Shown here: one piece after another, positions 9,771 through 19,066 of the stretch
Layout of the letters: each line of letters begins with the position of its first letter
Numbering within the stretch: position 1 is the stretch's first letter
Source: JBEKTW01 sp963727845
GTDB taxonomy: Bacteria; Bacteroidota; Ignavibacteria; UBA10030; SZUA-254
DNA: 64,000 nt
Direction: 5' to 3'
Assembly (NCBI GenBank): GCA_963727845.1
Contig: CAVSHI010000001.1
Location: 62,001 to 126,000, forward strand
Notes under the pieces: generated by a model
Database searches by the model: none
What the model was told of the DNA's origin: nothing
What the model saw: the letters and a program-made list of their open reading frames with translations, nothing else
Position numbers and translations under genes: made by a program

Positions 9771-11396
9771 ATGAAAAGAACTCTCATCTTTCTCGTGTTC
9801 GTCGTCAACACGCTCTCACTTGCTCAGAACAATTCGATGTTCACAAACTTCCGGATATTCCCGAGCGCAGTGACTCAAACGGAACCAGTCGTCGCGGTGA
9901 ATCCGGCCAACGCGCTCATCATGTTTGCAAGCGCGGTGACGATCAACACGAACACCGGTTTCAGGAGCGAGGGAGTGTATGTTTCAACGGACGGCGGTGT
10001 GAATTGGTCCGGCAGCGACACATGCAAGGGCGCGCTCATGGAAAATCATGGGGGCGATCCGGGAGTTGCCATCTGTCCGGACGGATCGCTTCTTCTCACG
10101 CATATCGGCTCGGTGTTCCCTGGCGTCTACAGTCATTACTCGACGGATGGCGGTACGAGCTGGTCGAGCGCATACACGGTCAGCTCCGGCCAGCCCGAAG
10201 ACAAAGGAAGAACAACGATCGATAACAACCCGTCGAGCGGGTTCTATGGAAGAATATACACCGCCTGGGTCGATTTTGTCTCACCGTTTCCAGTTTTCGT
10301 GTCGTCATCATCGGACGAGGGACACAGCTGGACGGCTCCGTCGACAATTTATTCTTCGTCGACTGCACCCGGCTCCGGTGGGTTCGTCAAGACCGGCTCA
10401 AACGGAAGAGCGTATGTTTGCTGGGCCGTTCTGGCCAATACGTTCCCGTATCTTGAAGATTCCGTCGGCTTCGCGGTCTCAACAGATGGCGGCGGAAGCT
10501 GGCCCGCGCCCCGGATTGTGTTTGACGTCAGTGGCATCGGCAGCACCCTTCCTTCCAAACATAATATTCGCGTCAATGGTCTGCCGGAACTTGAAATCGA
10601 CAGAAGCGGCGGTCCGCGCAACGGCTGGATCTATATTGTGACGACGGAGATGAATCTTCCGCCCGCGGGAAGCGACCCGGATATCATCCTGCACCGTTCA
10701 ACCGACGGCGGACAAAGCTGGTCCGGAGGGATAAGGGTGAATCAGGATTCCCTCAACAACGGCAAGATACAATACTTCCCGGCAATCAACGTCGATTCCT
10801 CCGGCGGCATCAATATAATCTACTACGATGACAGGAATACTTCTTCCGATTCGGCGGAGATCATGCTTGCGCGTTCGACCGACGGCGGGACAACATGGAT
10901 GGAGAAAGTGGTGAGCGACCACAGGTTCCAGCCAAAGCCCATTCTCGGCGGCAGCTCGACGTACCAGGGTGATTTTATCTCCTTGACTTCGGCGGGCAAG
11001 AAGCTCTACGCGTACTGGATGGACAATTTCTCCGGATTGTATCAGATCTGGTCGGCGATTATAGACCTGGATGTGATGGGAGTTGCAAGCATTCCGGACA
11101 GAGTTCCGGAGAGATTTGAGCTGTATCAGAATTATCCGAATCCGTTTAATCCTACAACAGTTCTAAGTTATCAGTTGTCGGTTGACAGTTGGGTGACGTT
11201 GGAAGTGTACGACATACTTGGACAGGAAGTGGCGACGCTGGTCGATGGGAGGATGGAAGCCGGAGGATGGAAGTCGGTTGTGTGGGATGCGTCGAACAAG
11301 CCCAGTGGGATGTACTTGTATGAGCTGAAAGCAGTGAGCGCTGAGAGCCCGGCAACGACGTTTACGCAGGTCAGGAAGATGGTCCTCGTGAAATGA
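9771..11396 (+). CDS. secreted Asp-box (BNR/sialidase-like) protein with T9SS sorting domain
   Basis: A 541-residue protein with a signal peptide (MKRTLIFLVFVVNTLSLAQ). At least six Asp-box-like motifs of the form S-T/S-D-G/E-G-x-x-W are visible, as in sialidase-fold propellers, spaced 50-100 residues apart. The C-terminus has the T9SS sorting domain: YPNPFNPTT, then LEVYDILGQEVATL and a final VRKMVLVK. It is therefore predicted to cross the outer membrane and be surface-bound or released. Catalytic residues of a true sialidase (Arg triad, FRIP motif) are not evident, so enzymatic activity is doubtful. It lies 10 bp after the TonB receptor and overlaps the next gene by 4 bp. Confidence 0.85.
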   Translation: MKRTLIFLVFVVNTLSLAQNNSMFTNFRIFPSAVTQTEPVVAVNPANALIMFASAVTINTNTGFRSEGVYVSTDGGVNWSGSDTCKGALMENHGGDPGVAICPDGSLLLTHIGSVFPGVYSHYSTDGGTSWSSAYTVSSGQPEDKGRTTIDNNPSSGFYGRIYTAWVDFVSPFPVFVSSSSDEGHSWTAPSTIYSSSTAPGSGGFVKTGSNGRAYVCWAVLANTFPYLEDSVGFAVSTDGGGSWPAPRIVFDVSGIGSTLPSKHNIRVNGLPELEIDRSGGPRNGWIYIVTTEMNLPPAGSDPDIILHRSTDGGQSWSGGIRVNQDSLNNGKIQYFPAINVDSSGGINIIYYDDRNTSSDSAEIMLARSTDGGTTWMEKVVSDHRFQPKPILGGSSTYQGDFISLTSAGKKLYAYWMDNFSGLYQIWSAIIDLDVMGVASIPDRVPERFELYQNYPNPFNPTTVLSYQLSVDSWVTLEVYDILGQEVATLVDGRMEAGGWKSVVWDASNKPSGMYLYELKAVSAESPATTFTQVRKMVLVK

Positions 11397-12925
11397 TTTC
11401 CCGGATCGCCATAGGAAAAGGCGAGCTTCGGGGTGGAGAAGTCCGATGGGTAAAAATCAAGGCTCGCCGGCCTCAGGGGCTTTCTACCTTTGTGCTTTTT
11501 GTCATTCTCTATACTTCTGCCCTCCGGCTCGACCTTTTTCCCCAGTCGCTGTGGATACCGGTTCAGACACCGACGACGAGGAACCTTCAGAGAATGTGTT
11601 TCATCGACAGCTTGAAAGGCTGGGTCGTCGGCGACTCGGGGACGATCGTGAGGACGACCAATGGCGGCAGGAGCTGGGCAGTGCAAAATTCCGCGATAAC
11701 GACTCCGATCACGGACATTTTCATGCTCAACGAGCGATTGGGGTGGGCGCTTTCAATTACGCCCTGGACCGAGCCCAATGTGTGGTATGGTACGACGATG
11801 CTCACGACCACCGACGGCGGCGACGTTTGGTCGAGTGTTCAATTCGACTCGTTGGTGTTCTATTCGATCTTCTTTCTCGATTCGTTGCACGGCTGGATGG
11901 GTGGTGATGATGGTGACCTGGTAGAGACCACCGATGGAGGGACAACCTGGATCGCCGCAAATGTTCCGCCGTCATTCAATGCGGACCAGCCCATTCACCG
12001 GCTGAAGTTTTTTTCACCTTCCGTCGGATATGCCGTCGGCGGCAGGGCGGAGCTTATCGGGGTGATCTGGAAGACGACAGACGGGGGCCAGAACTGGAAC
12101 ACGGCAGGCATACAGGATGAAATGCTCGGGGTCGACTTCAGCGATTCACTCCATGTCGTGTGTGTAGGGGGCGGCCCCGATGACGGAGCGGAGCTTGCCT
12201 ACACGTTTGACGGAGGACAGCACTGGCAATTTAAATACCTCGGATTCCTGCGATCCTACGGGCAGGCGAAGGCAATCTCCTTCAGGACAGCTGCCGAGGC
12301 ATGGGCGCCTCTCGCGTTTTCCGGGACGTGTGCAGTGACGCTCGATTCCGGGCGCACCTGGCAGCTGACGACTATCAGGAAAGGCGTCAATCTTACCGAC
12401 GTGATGTTTACTGACGAACGACACGGATACATTGCAGGGGCATCCGGAACGGTGTTGCGGTACAATACGCCGTTTCTCATTCAGGTGGACGCAGGTTGGA
12501 ATATCGTGTCGCTGCAATTCAGCGCGTACGATTACCGCAAGTTGATTCTCTTCCCAACGGGGGCGTCGAGCGCTTTTGCGTACACACCGGAAGGATACCA
12601 GATAAGAGATACGCTTGCAAACAACGTCGGCTATTGGCTGAAATTTCCGGACGCTGCCGTTCTCCCCATCACCGGTTCTCCCATTCTCGCAGACACATTC
12701 ATTGTCAATGCCGGATGGAACTTGATCGGTTCGATCACAGGGCCGGTCGCGGCATCTTCCATCGTCGCCGTCGGAACAAATTTGATGACACCGCTGTACA
12801 ACTATCGCCGGGGATACGTACTCTCGGATACCATTGAGCCGGGGAAGGGATACTGGGTGAAGTGCGATTCGTCGGGCATGTTGATACTGTCGTCCCCCGA
12901 TTCGACTGCCCTGCCGGGGAAGTAG
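11393..12925 (+). CDS. YCF48/Asp-box-like secreted propeller protein
   Basis: The start overlaps the previous stop (ATGA). Residues 30-48 are hydrophobic and may be the export signal, preceded by an unusually long charged N-region, so a later non-ATG start is possible. The body carries repeated YCF48/Asp-box units (IDSLKGWVVGDSGTIVRTTNGGRSW, cited here as its two halves GWVVGDSG and TTNGGRSW, later TTDGGDVW, TTDGGTTW, TTDGGQNW). The last 130 residues form a different module built of two GWN...YW(L/V)K halves that is also present in the subtilase at 41488-43635. Unlike its neighbours it lacks an obvious NPFNPTT tail. Confidence 0.75.
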   Translation: MISRIAIGKGELRGGEVRWVKIKARRPQGLSTFVLFVILYTSALRLDLFPQSLWIPVQTPTTRNLQRMCFIDSLKGWVVGDSGTIVRTTNGGRSWAVQNSAITTPITDIFMLNERLGWALSITPWTEPNVWYGTTMLTTTDGGDVWSSVQFDSLVFYSIFFLDSLHGWMGGDDGDLVETTDGGTTWIAANVPPSFNADQPIHRLKFFSPSVGYAVGGRAELIGVIWKTTDGGQNWNTAGIQDEMLGVDFSDSLHVVCVGGGPDDGAELAYTFDGGQHWQFKYLGFLRSYGQAKAISFRTAAEAWAPLAFSGTCAVTLDSGRTWQLTTIRKGVNLTDVMFTDERHGYIAGASGTVLRYNTPFLIQVDAGWNIVSLQFSAYDYRKLILFPTGASSAFAYTPEGYQIRDTLANNVGYWLKFPDAAVLPITGSPILADTFIVNAGWNLIGSITGPVAASSIVAVGTNLMTPLYNYRRGYVLSDTIEPGKGYWVKCDSSGMLILSSPDSTALPGK

Positions 12926-13233
12926 AGACGCGGGTTGAGGGGATGAAAGATGGAGGATGGGGGATTGAAGTGAGTTGTCTATGACCGAAGCGGTGTATAT
13001 TGTTATCGGTTAACTGCCCGCCAGAGCGCAGCGGAAGCGCCACATCCATCCCCGTCACACTGAGCGAATTCCCGCTTGTTTTTGAGCGGGACGAAGTCGA
13101 AGTGTGTCCCTTGCCCGCATAACAGGCTCCGCTGCTCTGCACACCCTTCGTCTCCCTCGTCCGCAAACAGCGCGGACTCGGTCGCTCAGGGTGACACGTG
13201 GTTTTGCTTACCCTAACGGTCTCCCTTCCGGTA
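12926..13233. repeat. intergenic region with nested hairpin repeat
   Basis: No gene seen. A nested inverted repeat lies at 13056-13106: outer arms CACACT/AGTGTG and inner arms CCCGCT/AGCGGG around a T-rich loop, with the tail GACGAAGTCGAAGTGTG typical of palindromic elements scattered in many bacterial genomes. It lies between two converging genes (11393-12925 and 13234-13860) and could act as a bidirectional terminator. Confidence 0.6.
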
Positions 13234-13860
13234 TCACTGAAGGATTCTCCGGACACGCTCTGGGTCGTACCTCTTATAGATGATGTAATCGGCGCCAAGC
13301 CGCAGCGGGCGGGTTATGTCGTTGAAGTTGAGTTTGCGAAGCTCGTCCCTGATATGTTTCGGGTACTGGACGATATCGATTGTTCCGAGGAACTTGCCAT
13401 GTATGCCCGACGACCCCTTCGATAAAAGCCCCGCAAGGCTGTCAAAATCAACTCCAGTTCTGAGCAGAGAGTACAATGAGTCCGCTTGATTCATGCTGGA
13501 TGCTACAATCTCGGAGAGAGTTATCACAACCGGCGTTTCGGACTCCACAAGAATCCTTTCCGGAATCCAACGGCCGTTGGGTGAGCTGTCGTGAACGGCG
13601 GGAGTGAACTGCCACTGCTTCATCGATTCGGTTGCCAGCGTGTCCCAGTGCGGGTCTCCGCTCGTTCCCCGGAGCTTTACATCAGCGACCGAACCGTCGT
13701 CAAGAACGAGGAAGAATGCTTTCAACTTGAGTTCTCTCTGTGCGAGAGGGGGAAGGGATGCCATACTGATGACTTCGGGCCAACTGTCCGGAATGGTCGT
13801 TTCTTCACTCGTAGCGCATCCGATGAGAGAAACGAACAATACAACCGCGACATATTTCAT
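13234..13860 (-). CDS. lipoprotein with TonB-C-like and parvulin-like domains
   Basis: The start at 13860 is chosen because it gives a lipoprotein signal (MKYVAVVLFVSLIGCATSEE, lipobox LIGC) and has an AGAGG ribosome site just upstream; the longer frame reading has a 70-residue unlikely extension. Residues ~45-105 resemble the C-terminal domain of TonB-type energy transducers (VLDDGSVADVKLRGTSG, MKQWQFTPA). Residues ~125-205 resemble the second half of a parvulin peptidyl-prolyl isomerase (FDSLAGLLSKGSSGIHGKFLG, then LGADYIIYKRYDP). The combination would place both activities at a membrane; either domain may have lost function. The gene is convergent with the propeller gene. Confidence 0.65.
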   Translation of the reverse strand: MKYVAVVLFVSLIGCATSEETTIPDSWPEVISMASLPPLAQRELKLKAFFLVLDDGSVADVKLRGTSGDPHWDTLATESMKQWQFTPAVHDSSPNGRWIPERILVESETPVVITLSEIVASSMNQADSLYSLLRTGVDFDSLAGLLSKGSSGIHGKFLGTIDIVQYPKHIRDELRKLNFNDITRPLRLGADYIIYKRYDPERVRRILQ

Positions 13861-14105
13861 ACGTTGCCTCTTTTGCAGTGCGAACGCAAAACGTCCTGAA
13901 CTCTCGAAGCACATCACACGCCGCTTCTGAAACCTAAGAAGAAGTTCGGCAAAATGCAAGAGTATCCTAATGATATACTCTACAGGGTCTCCCTTGAGCT
14001 TGAATTTCTGGAATATAAGAGCAGATTTTCGAGGTTTATCAAACCACCGGGCAAACTGAATAATAGGCAATCAATCGTGGGCATGTGAAGGATTGTGGTG
14101 GACAT

Positions 14106-14141
14106 AATAAAAGCGCCGCGCACCCTGGGGGCACGCAGCGC
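14106..14141 (-). terminator. rho-independent terminator of the hydrogenase operon
   Basis: Read on the minus strand, an 8-bp G+C stem (GCGCTGCG/CGCGGCGC, one G-T pair) with a 13-base loop is followed by TTTTATTATG. It lies 28 bp after the stop of the hydrogenase large-subunit gene and closes the 15-kb operon. Confidence 0.8.
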
Positions 14142-14168
14142 CGGTTATTGGTGGGATGAAAGATTAGA

Positions 14169-15629
14169 TTAACGCTTTATCTCCTGCACTACCTCTCCGC
14201 TGCTATCATGAATCCGGACAACGAGCGGCATCTGGCCCGGAAGATAATGTGTCGCACACCCGAAACACGGGTCGTACGAGCGGAACGCCATTTCGATCAT
14301 GTTGAGAATACCGTCGGTGACCGCAGATCCCTTTGTGATCAATCCGCGCGCGGCCTTATTGATCGACATGGAGATCGGTGCGTAGTTGTTCGTCGTTCCG
14401 ACGATGAGGTTGACCTTTGTCAGAATTCCTTTCTCGTCGGTCGTGTAATGATGGGTCAGCGTTCCACGGGGCGCTTCAACAATTCCGACTCCTTCCGTCG
14501 GTTTCTCGGTCGGTATGGTGCGAATGTGAGTGCCGGTAATTTCGGGGTCTCGCACAAGATCGAGAGCCATCTCTGAGGCACTGAGCAACTCAATAACTCG
14601 TGCCCAGTGCATGGCCAGCATCGCGTGAACAGGTTTTCCGCCGAGCGTGGAATACATTTTCTCGTACTCCGCCTGAGCGAGCGGTGTCGGCATTCCGTCC
14701 GCCGCGTTCAAGCGCGAGAGCGGAGTCGCATGGTATACGCCGCTGTCTTTTCCGTCGACAAATCCCTTCCATCCAACCTTCTTCAGGAACGGGAACTTAA
14801 GGTACGTCCATGGCTCGACGTGTTCGGCAACGTTGTCCAAGTACTCGTTCGGCGAGTACTTCACTAACTCCTTGCCGTCCGGATCTTTCACGCGCACCTT
14901 CCCGTCGTAAAAGTTTACGCGGTTTTTCTCGTCCACGAGTCCCATCGAATAGATCTTCAGGTTGTACGTGCCGGAGAGAATGAGATCGACGTACAACTTG
15001 TTTTTCAGAACAATGTCGTTGAAGACCTGCTGCGTGAACTTTCCGAACTCAACAAACCAGACGCAGTGCGCTTCAATCAACTTCCGTTCCTCCTCCGTGA
15101 TGCCTTTGCTGACACCGCCCGGAAGCGATGTGACCTGGTGCGTTTGCTTCCCGCCGAGAATCTTGATGACTTCCTGCGTCCGTTTTCTCATTTCAATGAC
15201 TTTTCCGCCGACCTCAAGTCCGACTTTCTTCACGACGCCGAGGATATTCCGTTCGGCGGGAGGAGCATCGGGGCCGACCACAAAATCGGGACCGCCAAGC
15301 GCATAGAAATGCGTCGTATGGTCGCCTGCAAAAAAGACGTTGTACAGCAACTGGCGAAGTTTCTTTGCCGTCGGGGGAGGGTCGACGTGGAATACGGCAT
15401 CGCAGGCCTTCGCTGAGGCCATGTGGTGCGCTTCGGGGCAGACACCGCAGATACGTGTCGTTATCCGCGGCATCTCCTCCACCGGTCTACCGACGCAGAA
15501 CTGCTCGAAGCCGCGAAGCTCGGGTATCTGGAAATACGTATTCGCGACCTCGCCGCCGTCGTTCAGGAAAATGTCGATCTTCCCGTGACCTTCAAGCCGT
15601 GTTATCGGATCGATCTTGATGTGTTTCAT
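14169..15629 (-). CDS. mvhA: [NiFe] hydrogenase large (catalytic) subunit, group 3/Mvh-like
   Basis: A 486-residue catalytic subunit binding the NiFe(CN)2CO site. The N-terminal nickel motif is RICGVCP (Cys61, Cys64) and the C-terminal one is DPCFGCATH (Cys455, Cys458, His461). About 25 residues follow His461, which a maturation protease would be expected to remove; such a protease is encoded at 28171-28836. Length and motif form fit cytoplasmic group 3 enzymes such as MvhA, with no Tat signal on the partner. The start overlaps the small-subunit stop by 4 bp. It is the last gene of the operon. Physiological direction (H2 uptake or evolution) is not decided by sequence. Confidence 0.95.
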   Translation of the reverse strand: MKHIKIDPITRLEGHGKIDIFLNDGGEVANTYFQIPELRGFEQFCVGRPVEEMPRITTRICGVCPEAHHMASAKACDAVFHVDPPPTAKKLRQLLYNVFFAGDHTTHFYALGGPDFVVGPDAPPAERNILGVVKKVGLEVGGKVIEMRKRTQEVIKILGGKQTHQVTSLPGGVSKGITEEERKLIEAHCVWFVEFGKFTQQVFNDIVLKNKLYVDLILSGTYNLKIYSMGLVDEKNRVNFYDGKVRVKDPDGKELVKYSPNEYLDNVAEHVEPWTYLKFPFLKKVGWKGFVDGKDSGVYHATPLSRLNAADGMPTPLAQAEYEKMYSTLGGKPVHAMLAMHWARVIELLSASEMALDLVRDPEITGTHIRTIPTEKPTEGVGIVEAPRGTLTHHYTTDEKGILTKVNLIVGTTNNYAPISMSINKAARGLITKGSAVTDGILNMIEMAFRSYDPCFGCATHYLPGQMPLVVRIHDSSGEVVQEIKR

Positions 15630-16591
15630 AGTTTTTCAACCCTTCGTAGGATAGAGTGTGCCATTGAAAATCTGTAGAATGTGCCCATCGGGTCTGCGAT
15701 TTGATCGAGTATTTTCTCGATCTCTGCTGGCTCGGTTGCGTCGATCACCGAGCTGAGGGCGCTGACCATCTTCGCGCCCTGGTCCGCCACATTCGGTGGC
15801 GGCCCGTAGCATCCGCGGCACGGGACGTTTGCCTTCGGGCACAGGCCCCCGCACCCGTCACGCGTCGCCGGTCCCATGCAGAGAATTCCCTGGTCGAGGA
15901 GACACTGGGCCGGGTCTGTCTCGATCTCGAATGGCCGGTAAAAGTGCTTGATCTTCTTCTCCTTCCGTTCCCGCCCGCACTCGTCGCAACAGGTTTTGGT
16001 GCCGGCGCCGAGGACCGTCCCTTTGGGTGGCAACGGCTTGCCGCTGAGGATGTACTCGATGACGCTCCAGATCTGGGGTGGCTGAGGGGGACAGCCCGGA
16101 ATGTAGTATTCGATATCGATCACCTGGTCAAGCGCCTTGACCGTATTCCACATTTCCGGGATTTCAGTTTCGCCTTCCGGCATGTTCGTGTGCGTTTGCG
16201 GGAAGATGCCGCCGTTCTGGCTGATCGTCGAAGGGGATCCTTTGTAGACCCACTGGAGAGTCGCATCCTTCGTCGTCAGATTCGAAAGACCCGGAATGCC
16301 GCCTTCGAGCGCGCAGGAGCCGAACGCTACAACCACTTTCGATTTCGCCCGCATGAGATGAGCAATCTCTTCATTTTCGGAATTGCGGATCGAGCCGTTG
16401 AACAGGCAGAGGTCGATGCTCTTATCCGGCATTTTCCGGACGTCGTCGTACTTGAAATCCATCGTGCAGGGCCAGAAAACAATATCGAACGCGTTCGCAA
16501 CGTCGAGGATTTTCTCGTGGAGGTCGAGGACGGCGATCTCGCATCCGCCGCAGCTTGCGGCCCAGTAGAGTGCTAATTTCGGTTTTGCCAT
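15626..16591 (-). CDS. mvhG: [NiFe] hydrogenase small subunit, Mvh-like
   Basis: A 321-residue electron-transfer subunit. The proximal cluster site is formed by SCGGCE near the N-terminus, a VAFGSCALEGGIPG segment and PGCPPQPP. The rest carries many further cysteines (TKTCCDECG, DQGILCMGPATRDGCGG, LCPKANVPCRGCYGPPP) for the medial and distal clusters. There is no Tat signal, so it stays in the cytoplasm as in group 3 enzymes. A GGAG site lies 7 bp upstream of the ATG. It follows mvhD by 12 bp and overlaps mvhA by 4 bp. Confidence 0.94.
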   Translation of the reverse strand: MAKPKLALYWAASCGGCEIAVLDLHEKILDVANAFDIVFWPCTMDFKYDDVRKMPDKSIDLCLFNGSIRNSENEEIAHLMRAKSKVVVAFGSCALEGGIPGLSNLTTKDATLQWVYKGSPSTISQNGGIFPQTHTNMPEGETEIPEMWNTVKALDQVIDIEYYIPGCPPQPPQIWSVIEYILSGKPLPPKGTVLGAGTKTCCDECGRERKEKKIKHFYRPFEIETDPAQCLLDQGILCMGPATRDGCGGLCPKANVPCRGCYGPPPNVADQGAKMVSALSSVIDATEPAEIEKILDQIADPMGTFYRFSMAHSILRRVEKL

Positions 16592-16603
16592 TGGTGTCTC
16601 CTT

Positions 16604-17062
16604 CTAATGAACTTCTGCTGTTACGGTTTCATGGCCGTTCTTCTTCATCGCGGAATGAACGGAGAGCTTGAGCGGTCCGAGCGCCCGGATTTCTTTCGTC
16701 ATCTCATTCACGATCTCGGCGAAACGGTCGCCTTCGGAAGCTGAAACCCACTCGAGGCGGAGCCGCCGGGGGTCGATTCCAAAGTCCTTGATGAGCCGCT
16801 TCAGAAACGGGATGCGCCGGATGGTTTTATAGTTTCCTTCCTGGTAGTGGCAATCGCCAAGATGGCAGCCCATCACGACAACGCCGTCGGCGCCGAGTTG
16901 AAATGCCTTCAGGATGAACGACGGGTCGACTCTGCCGCTGCACATCGTCCGGACAATGCGAACATTCGGGGCCGACTTGATGCGTGAAACTCCGGCCAGA
17001 TCGGCTCCGGTGTACGAGCACCAGTTACACAGGAATCCTATTATTTTCGGTTCAAATGACAT
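16604..17062 (-). CDS. mvhD: MvhD-type [2Fe-2S] electron-transfer subunit
   Basis: A 152-residue protein with the conserved MvhD cysteine pattern: FLCNWCSYTGADLAG near the N-terminus, VRIVRTMCSGRVDP and VMGCHLGDCHYQEGN. In methanogens and many bacteria MvhD connects the [NiFe] hydrogenase to the HdrA subunit of heterodisulfide reductase through a [2Fe-2S] cluster. Its presence here between mvhG and the HdrA-type gene is strong evidence that hydrogenase and Hdr parts form one complex. Confidence 0.94.
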   Translation of the reverse strand: MSFEPKIIGFLCNWCSYTGADLAGVSRIKSAPNVRIVRTMCSGRVDPSFILKAFQLGADGVVVMGCHLGDCHYQEGNYKTIRRIPFLKRLIKDFGIDPRRLRLEWVSASEGDRFAEIVNEMTKEIRALGPLKLSVHSAMKKNGHETVTAEVH

Positions 17063-17291
17063 GGTATGTACCTTTCAATCTTAATGCGTAATGTAACGCA
17101 ATTCAATAATCGATTGTGAAAATTCTAAATCCCAATATCGAAATCCCAAACAAATCTTAAATCCTAAATCCGAAATCCACAATCCGCAATCGCCAATCCA
17201 AAGGCTGGATTCCCACTTAAAACGTGTGGGAATGACGTGAAGTCCTAAATCCCAAACAATGTTTAAATCCGAAATCATCAATCCACAATCC
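17063..17291. repeat. 229-bp gap inside the operon with degenerate AAATCC repeats
   Basis: This gap contains a tract of imperfect 8-11 bp units of the type AAATCC(T/C/G)A, plus a ~75-bp element (about 17155-17240) that recurs in inverted orientation at about 6821-6895. No gene is visible. It is the only large break in the otherwise tightly packed distal half of the operon, and separates the three hydrogenase genes from the rest. Confidence 0.75.
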
Positions 17292-19052
17292 TCAAACCAT
17301 CAGCCCATTGATCTCGGCGAGGATCTGCGCATCGGTGAAGCCCTGGCCCGTCATGGCCGACGACGGACAGGCGGCAACGCACGTGCCGCAACCTTTGCAC
17401 AACGCTTCGTTCACGTGGGAGACCTTTTTGTCTTCGAGGTATTCGATGGCCGTGTATGGGCAGAGATTGTTGCAGATGCGGCACCCGCTGCAGAATTCTT
17501 CCTGAACCATCGCACGGACGGGGTCAATCTCGACTTCTCCTTTCGAGATATACGAGAGGATTCTCGCAGCGGCGGAGCTCGCCTGGGCGACCGTGTCCGG
17601 GATATCCTTCGGACCCTGCGCGCATCCCGCAATGTACACTCCATCCGTCGTTGTCGACGTCGGGTCAAGCTTCGGATGCCGTTCGAGGAAGAAGCCGTCC
17701 GGACTCTTGCTGAGTGTGAACAACCGTTTCACCGCGTCGCTATCCTTCCGCGATTCGATCGCGTTGCAGAGAATCACCATGTCTACGGGGATCTCGCGGA
17801 ATTTGCCGATGAGTGTATCTTCACACCGCACCAACAGGGATTTCTCGTGATCGTCCGACCAGATGCCTTCGACAACTTCCGCCGCCTTGCCGCGAATCAT
17901 CGTTATACCCTCGTCGAGAAGGCGTGAGTAGAACTCCTCGTATCCTTTCCCGAACGCACGCATGTCGATATAGAGCTGGTAAATTGCGGCCTTCGTCCGA
18001 TCGTGAACGAGGTGCGCAAACTTGAGAGCGTACATGCAGCAGACGCGCGAGCAGTACGCGTGGTGATTCGTATCTCTCGAACCGATGCAATGGAGGATCG
18101 CGACGGACCGCGGTTCCTTTCCGTTCTTCATGACAACCTTGCCCCCGGTCGGTCCGGTGGAATTCAGTAACATTTCAAATTCGAGAGCGCTGTAGACATT
18201 ATCGAGCGTTCCGTATCCGTACTGCGCCATTTTGCCCGCATCGAACGTATCGAAACCGGTGGAGACGAGAATCTGTCCAACGTCGATTTCAACGATTTCG
18301 TCTTTCATCTCATAGTTAATGGCGTTCGGCTCGCACACGGTGGAACAGATCTTGCATCCGTCCGTCTTGAAATGGATGCAGGAGTTTGTATCGATGACCG
18401 GTACGCGGGGGACAGCCTGCAGCGACGGGACGCTAATCGCGGTCTTGGGACCGAGCGTGAATTCCGGTTTCTTTCCACGGTAGTCTTCGAGCACCATCTT
18501 GATGTGCCCGGTCGGACAGACGGTGGCGCACGCGCCGCAGACAATGCACTTGTCGGATTGCTCTCCGAAGGGCAGAACAACCTCGCGCTTGATGCCGGTG
18601 TTGGAGAATCCGAGGACGCTGGCTTTCACAACATCGCTGCACATGTTCACGCACATTCCGCACAGGATGCAGGCGTCCGCCGCCTCGTCCCGTTCCAGGC
18701 TGACGAAGCGCGGCTTCTGGATGCCGAGCTTCTCGGCCATCTCCCGCACGACTTTCACGTTTGGCCAGCGGGAGAGCATGAGTTCCATGATGACCTTGCG
18801 GATCCATTTCACCCGCTCCGAGTTCGTGAGGATCGTCAGACCGCCGCGCACAGGGTAGTTGCATGCGGTGACGATACGGCTTCGCTTGCCGCGCACTACT
18901 TCCACGCTGCACAGCCGGCACACGCCGTACGGCTCAAAGTACTCGCAGTGGCACATTGTGGGGATCCAGATGCCGGCTTTCTCCGCCGCTTTCAGGATCG
19001 TCGTTTCTTCTATGACCTCAATGCGCGTTCCGTCGATATTTACTGTAACCAT
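17292..19052 (-). CDS. fusion of NuoG/HydA-like iron-sulfur domain with the C-terminal half of HdrA
   Basis: A 586-residue fusion. Residues 1-75 form a plant-type [2Fe-2S] domain (Cys34/36, Cys45, Cys48, Cys64) as in NuoG/HydA; residues ~125-185 carry two CxxCxxCxxxC [4Fe-4S] sites. The His-coordinated cluster of NuoG is not seen. From ~205 onward it matches HdrA's second half: a four-cysteine cluster (225, 233, 236, 240), QILVSTGFDTFD, the SRVCCMYALKFA segment, DMRAFGKGYEEFY, the flavin-site strand GVYIAGCAQGPKDIPDTVAQA (quoted in part) and two C-terminal ferredoxin clusters. The N-terminal FAD half is missing and is encoded separately at 25682-26593. The protein probably routes electrons between NAD module, Hdr and hydrogenase. 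Confidence 0.9.
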   Translation of the reverse strand: MVTVNIDGTRIEVIEETTILKAAEKAGIWIPTMCHCEYFEPYGVCRLCSVEVVRGKRSRIVTACNYPVRGGLTILTNSERVKWIRKVIMELMLSRWPNVKVVREMAEKLGIQKPRFVSLERDEAADACILCGMCVNMCSDVVKASVLGFSNTGIKREVVLPFGEQSDKCIVCGACATVCPTGHIKMVLEDYRGKKPEFTLGPKTAISVPSLQAVPRVPVIDTNSCIHFKTDGCKICSTVCEPNAINYEMKDEIVEIDVGQILVSTGFDTFDAGKMAQYGYGTLDNVYSALEFEMLLNSTGPTGGKVVMKNGKEPRSVAILHCIGSRDTNHHAYCSRVCCMYALKFAHLVHDRTKAAIYQLYIDMRAFGKGYEEFYSRLLDEGITMIRGKAAEVVEGIWSDDHEKSLLVRCEDTLIGKFREIPVDMVILCNAIESRKDSDAVKRLFTLSKSPDGFFLERHPKLDPTSTTTDGVYIAGCAQGPKDIPDTVAQASSAAARILSYISKGEVEIDPVRAMVQEEFCSGCRICNNLCPYTAIEYLEDKKVSHVNEALCKGCGTCVAACPSSAMTGQGFTDAQILAEINGLMV

Positions 19053-19066
19053 GGTATTCTCTCTTA

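Noticed and set aside
13861..14070. 70-residue N-terminal extension of the TonB-C/parvulin lipoprotein
   Set aside because: A clean lipoprotein signal and ribosome site begin at 13860; the extension has no such features.
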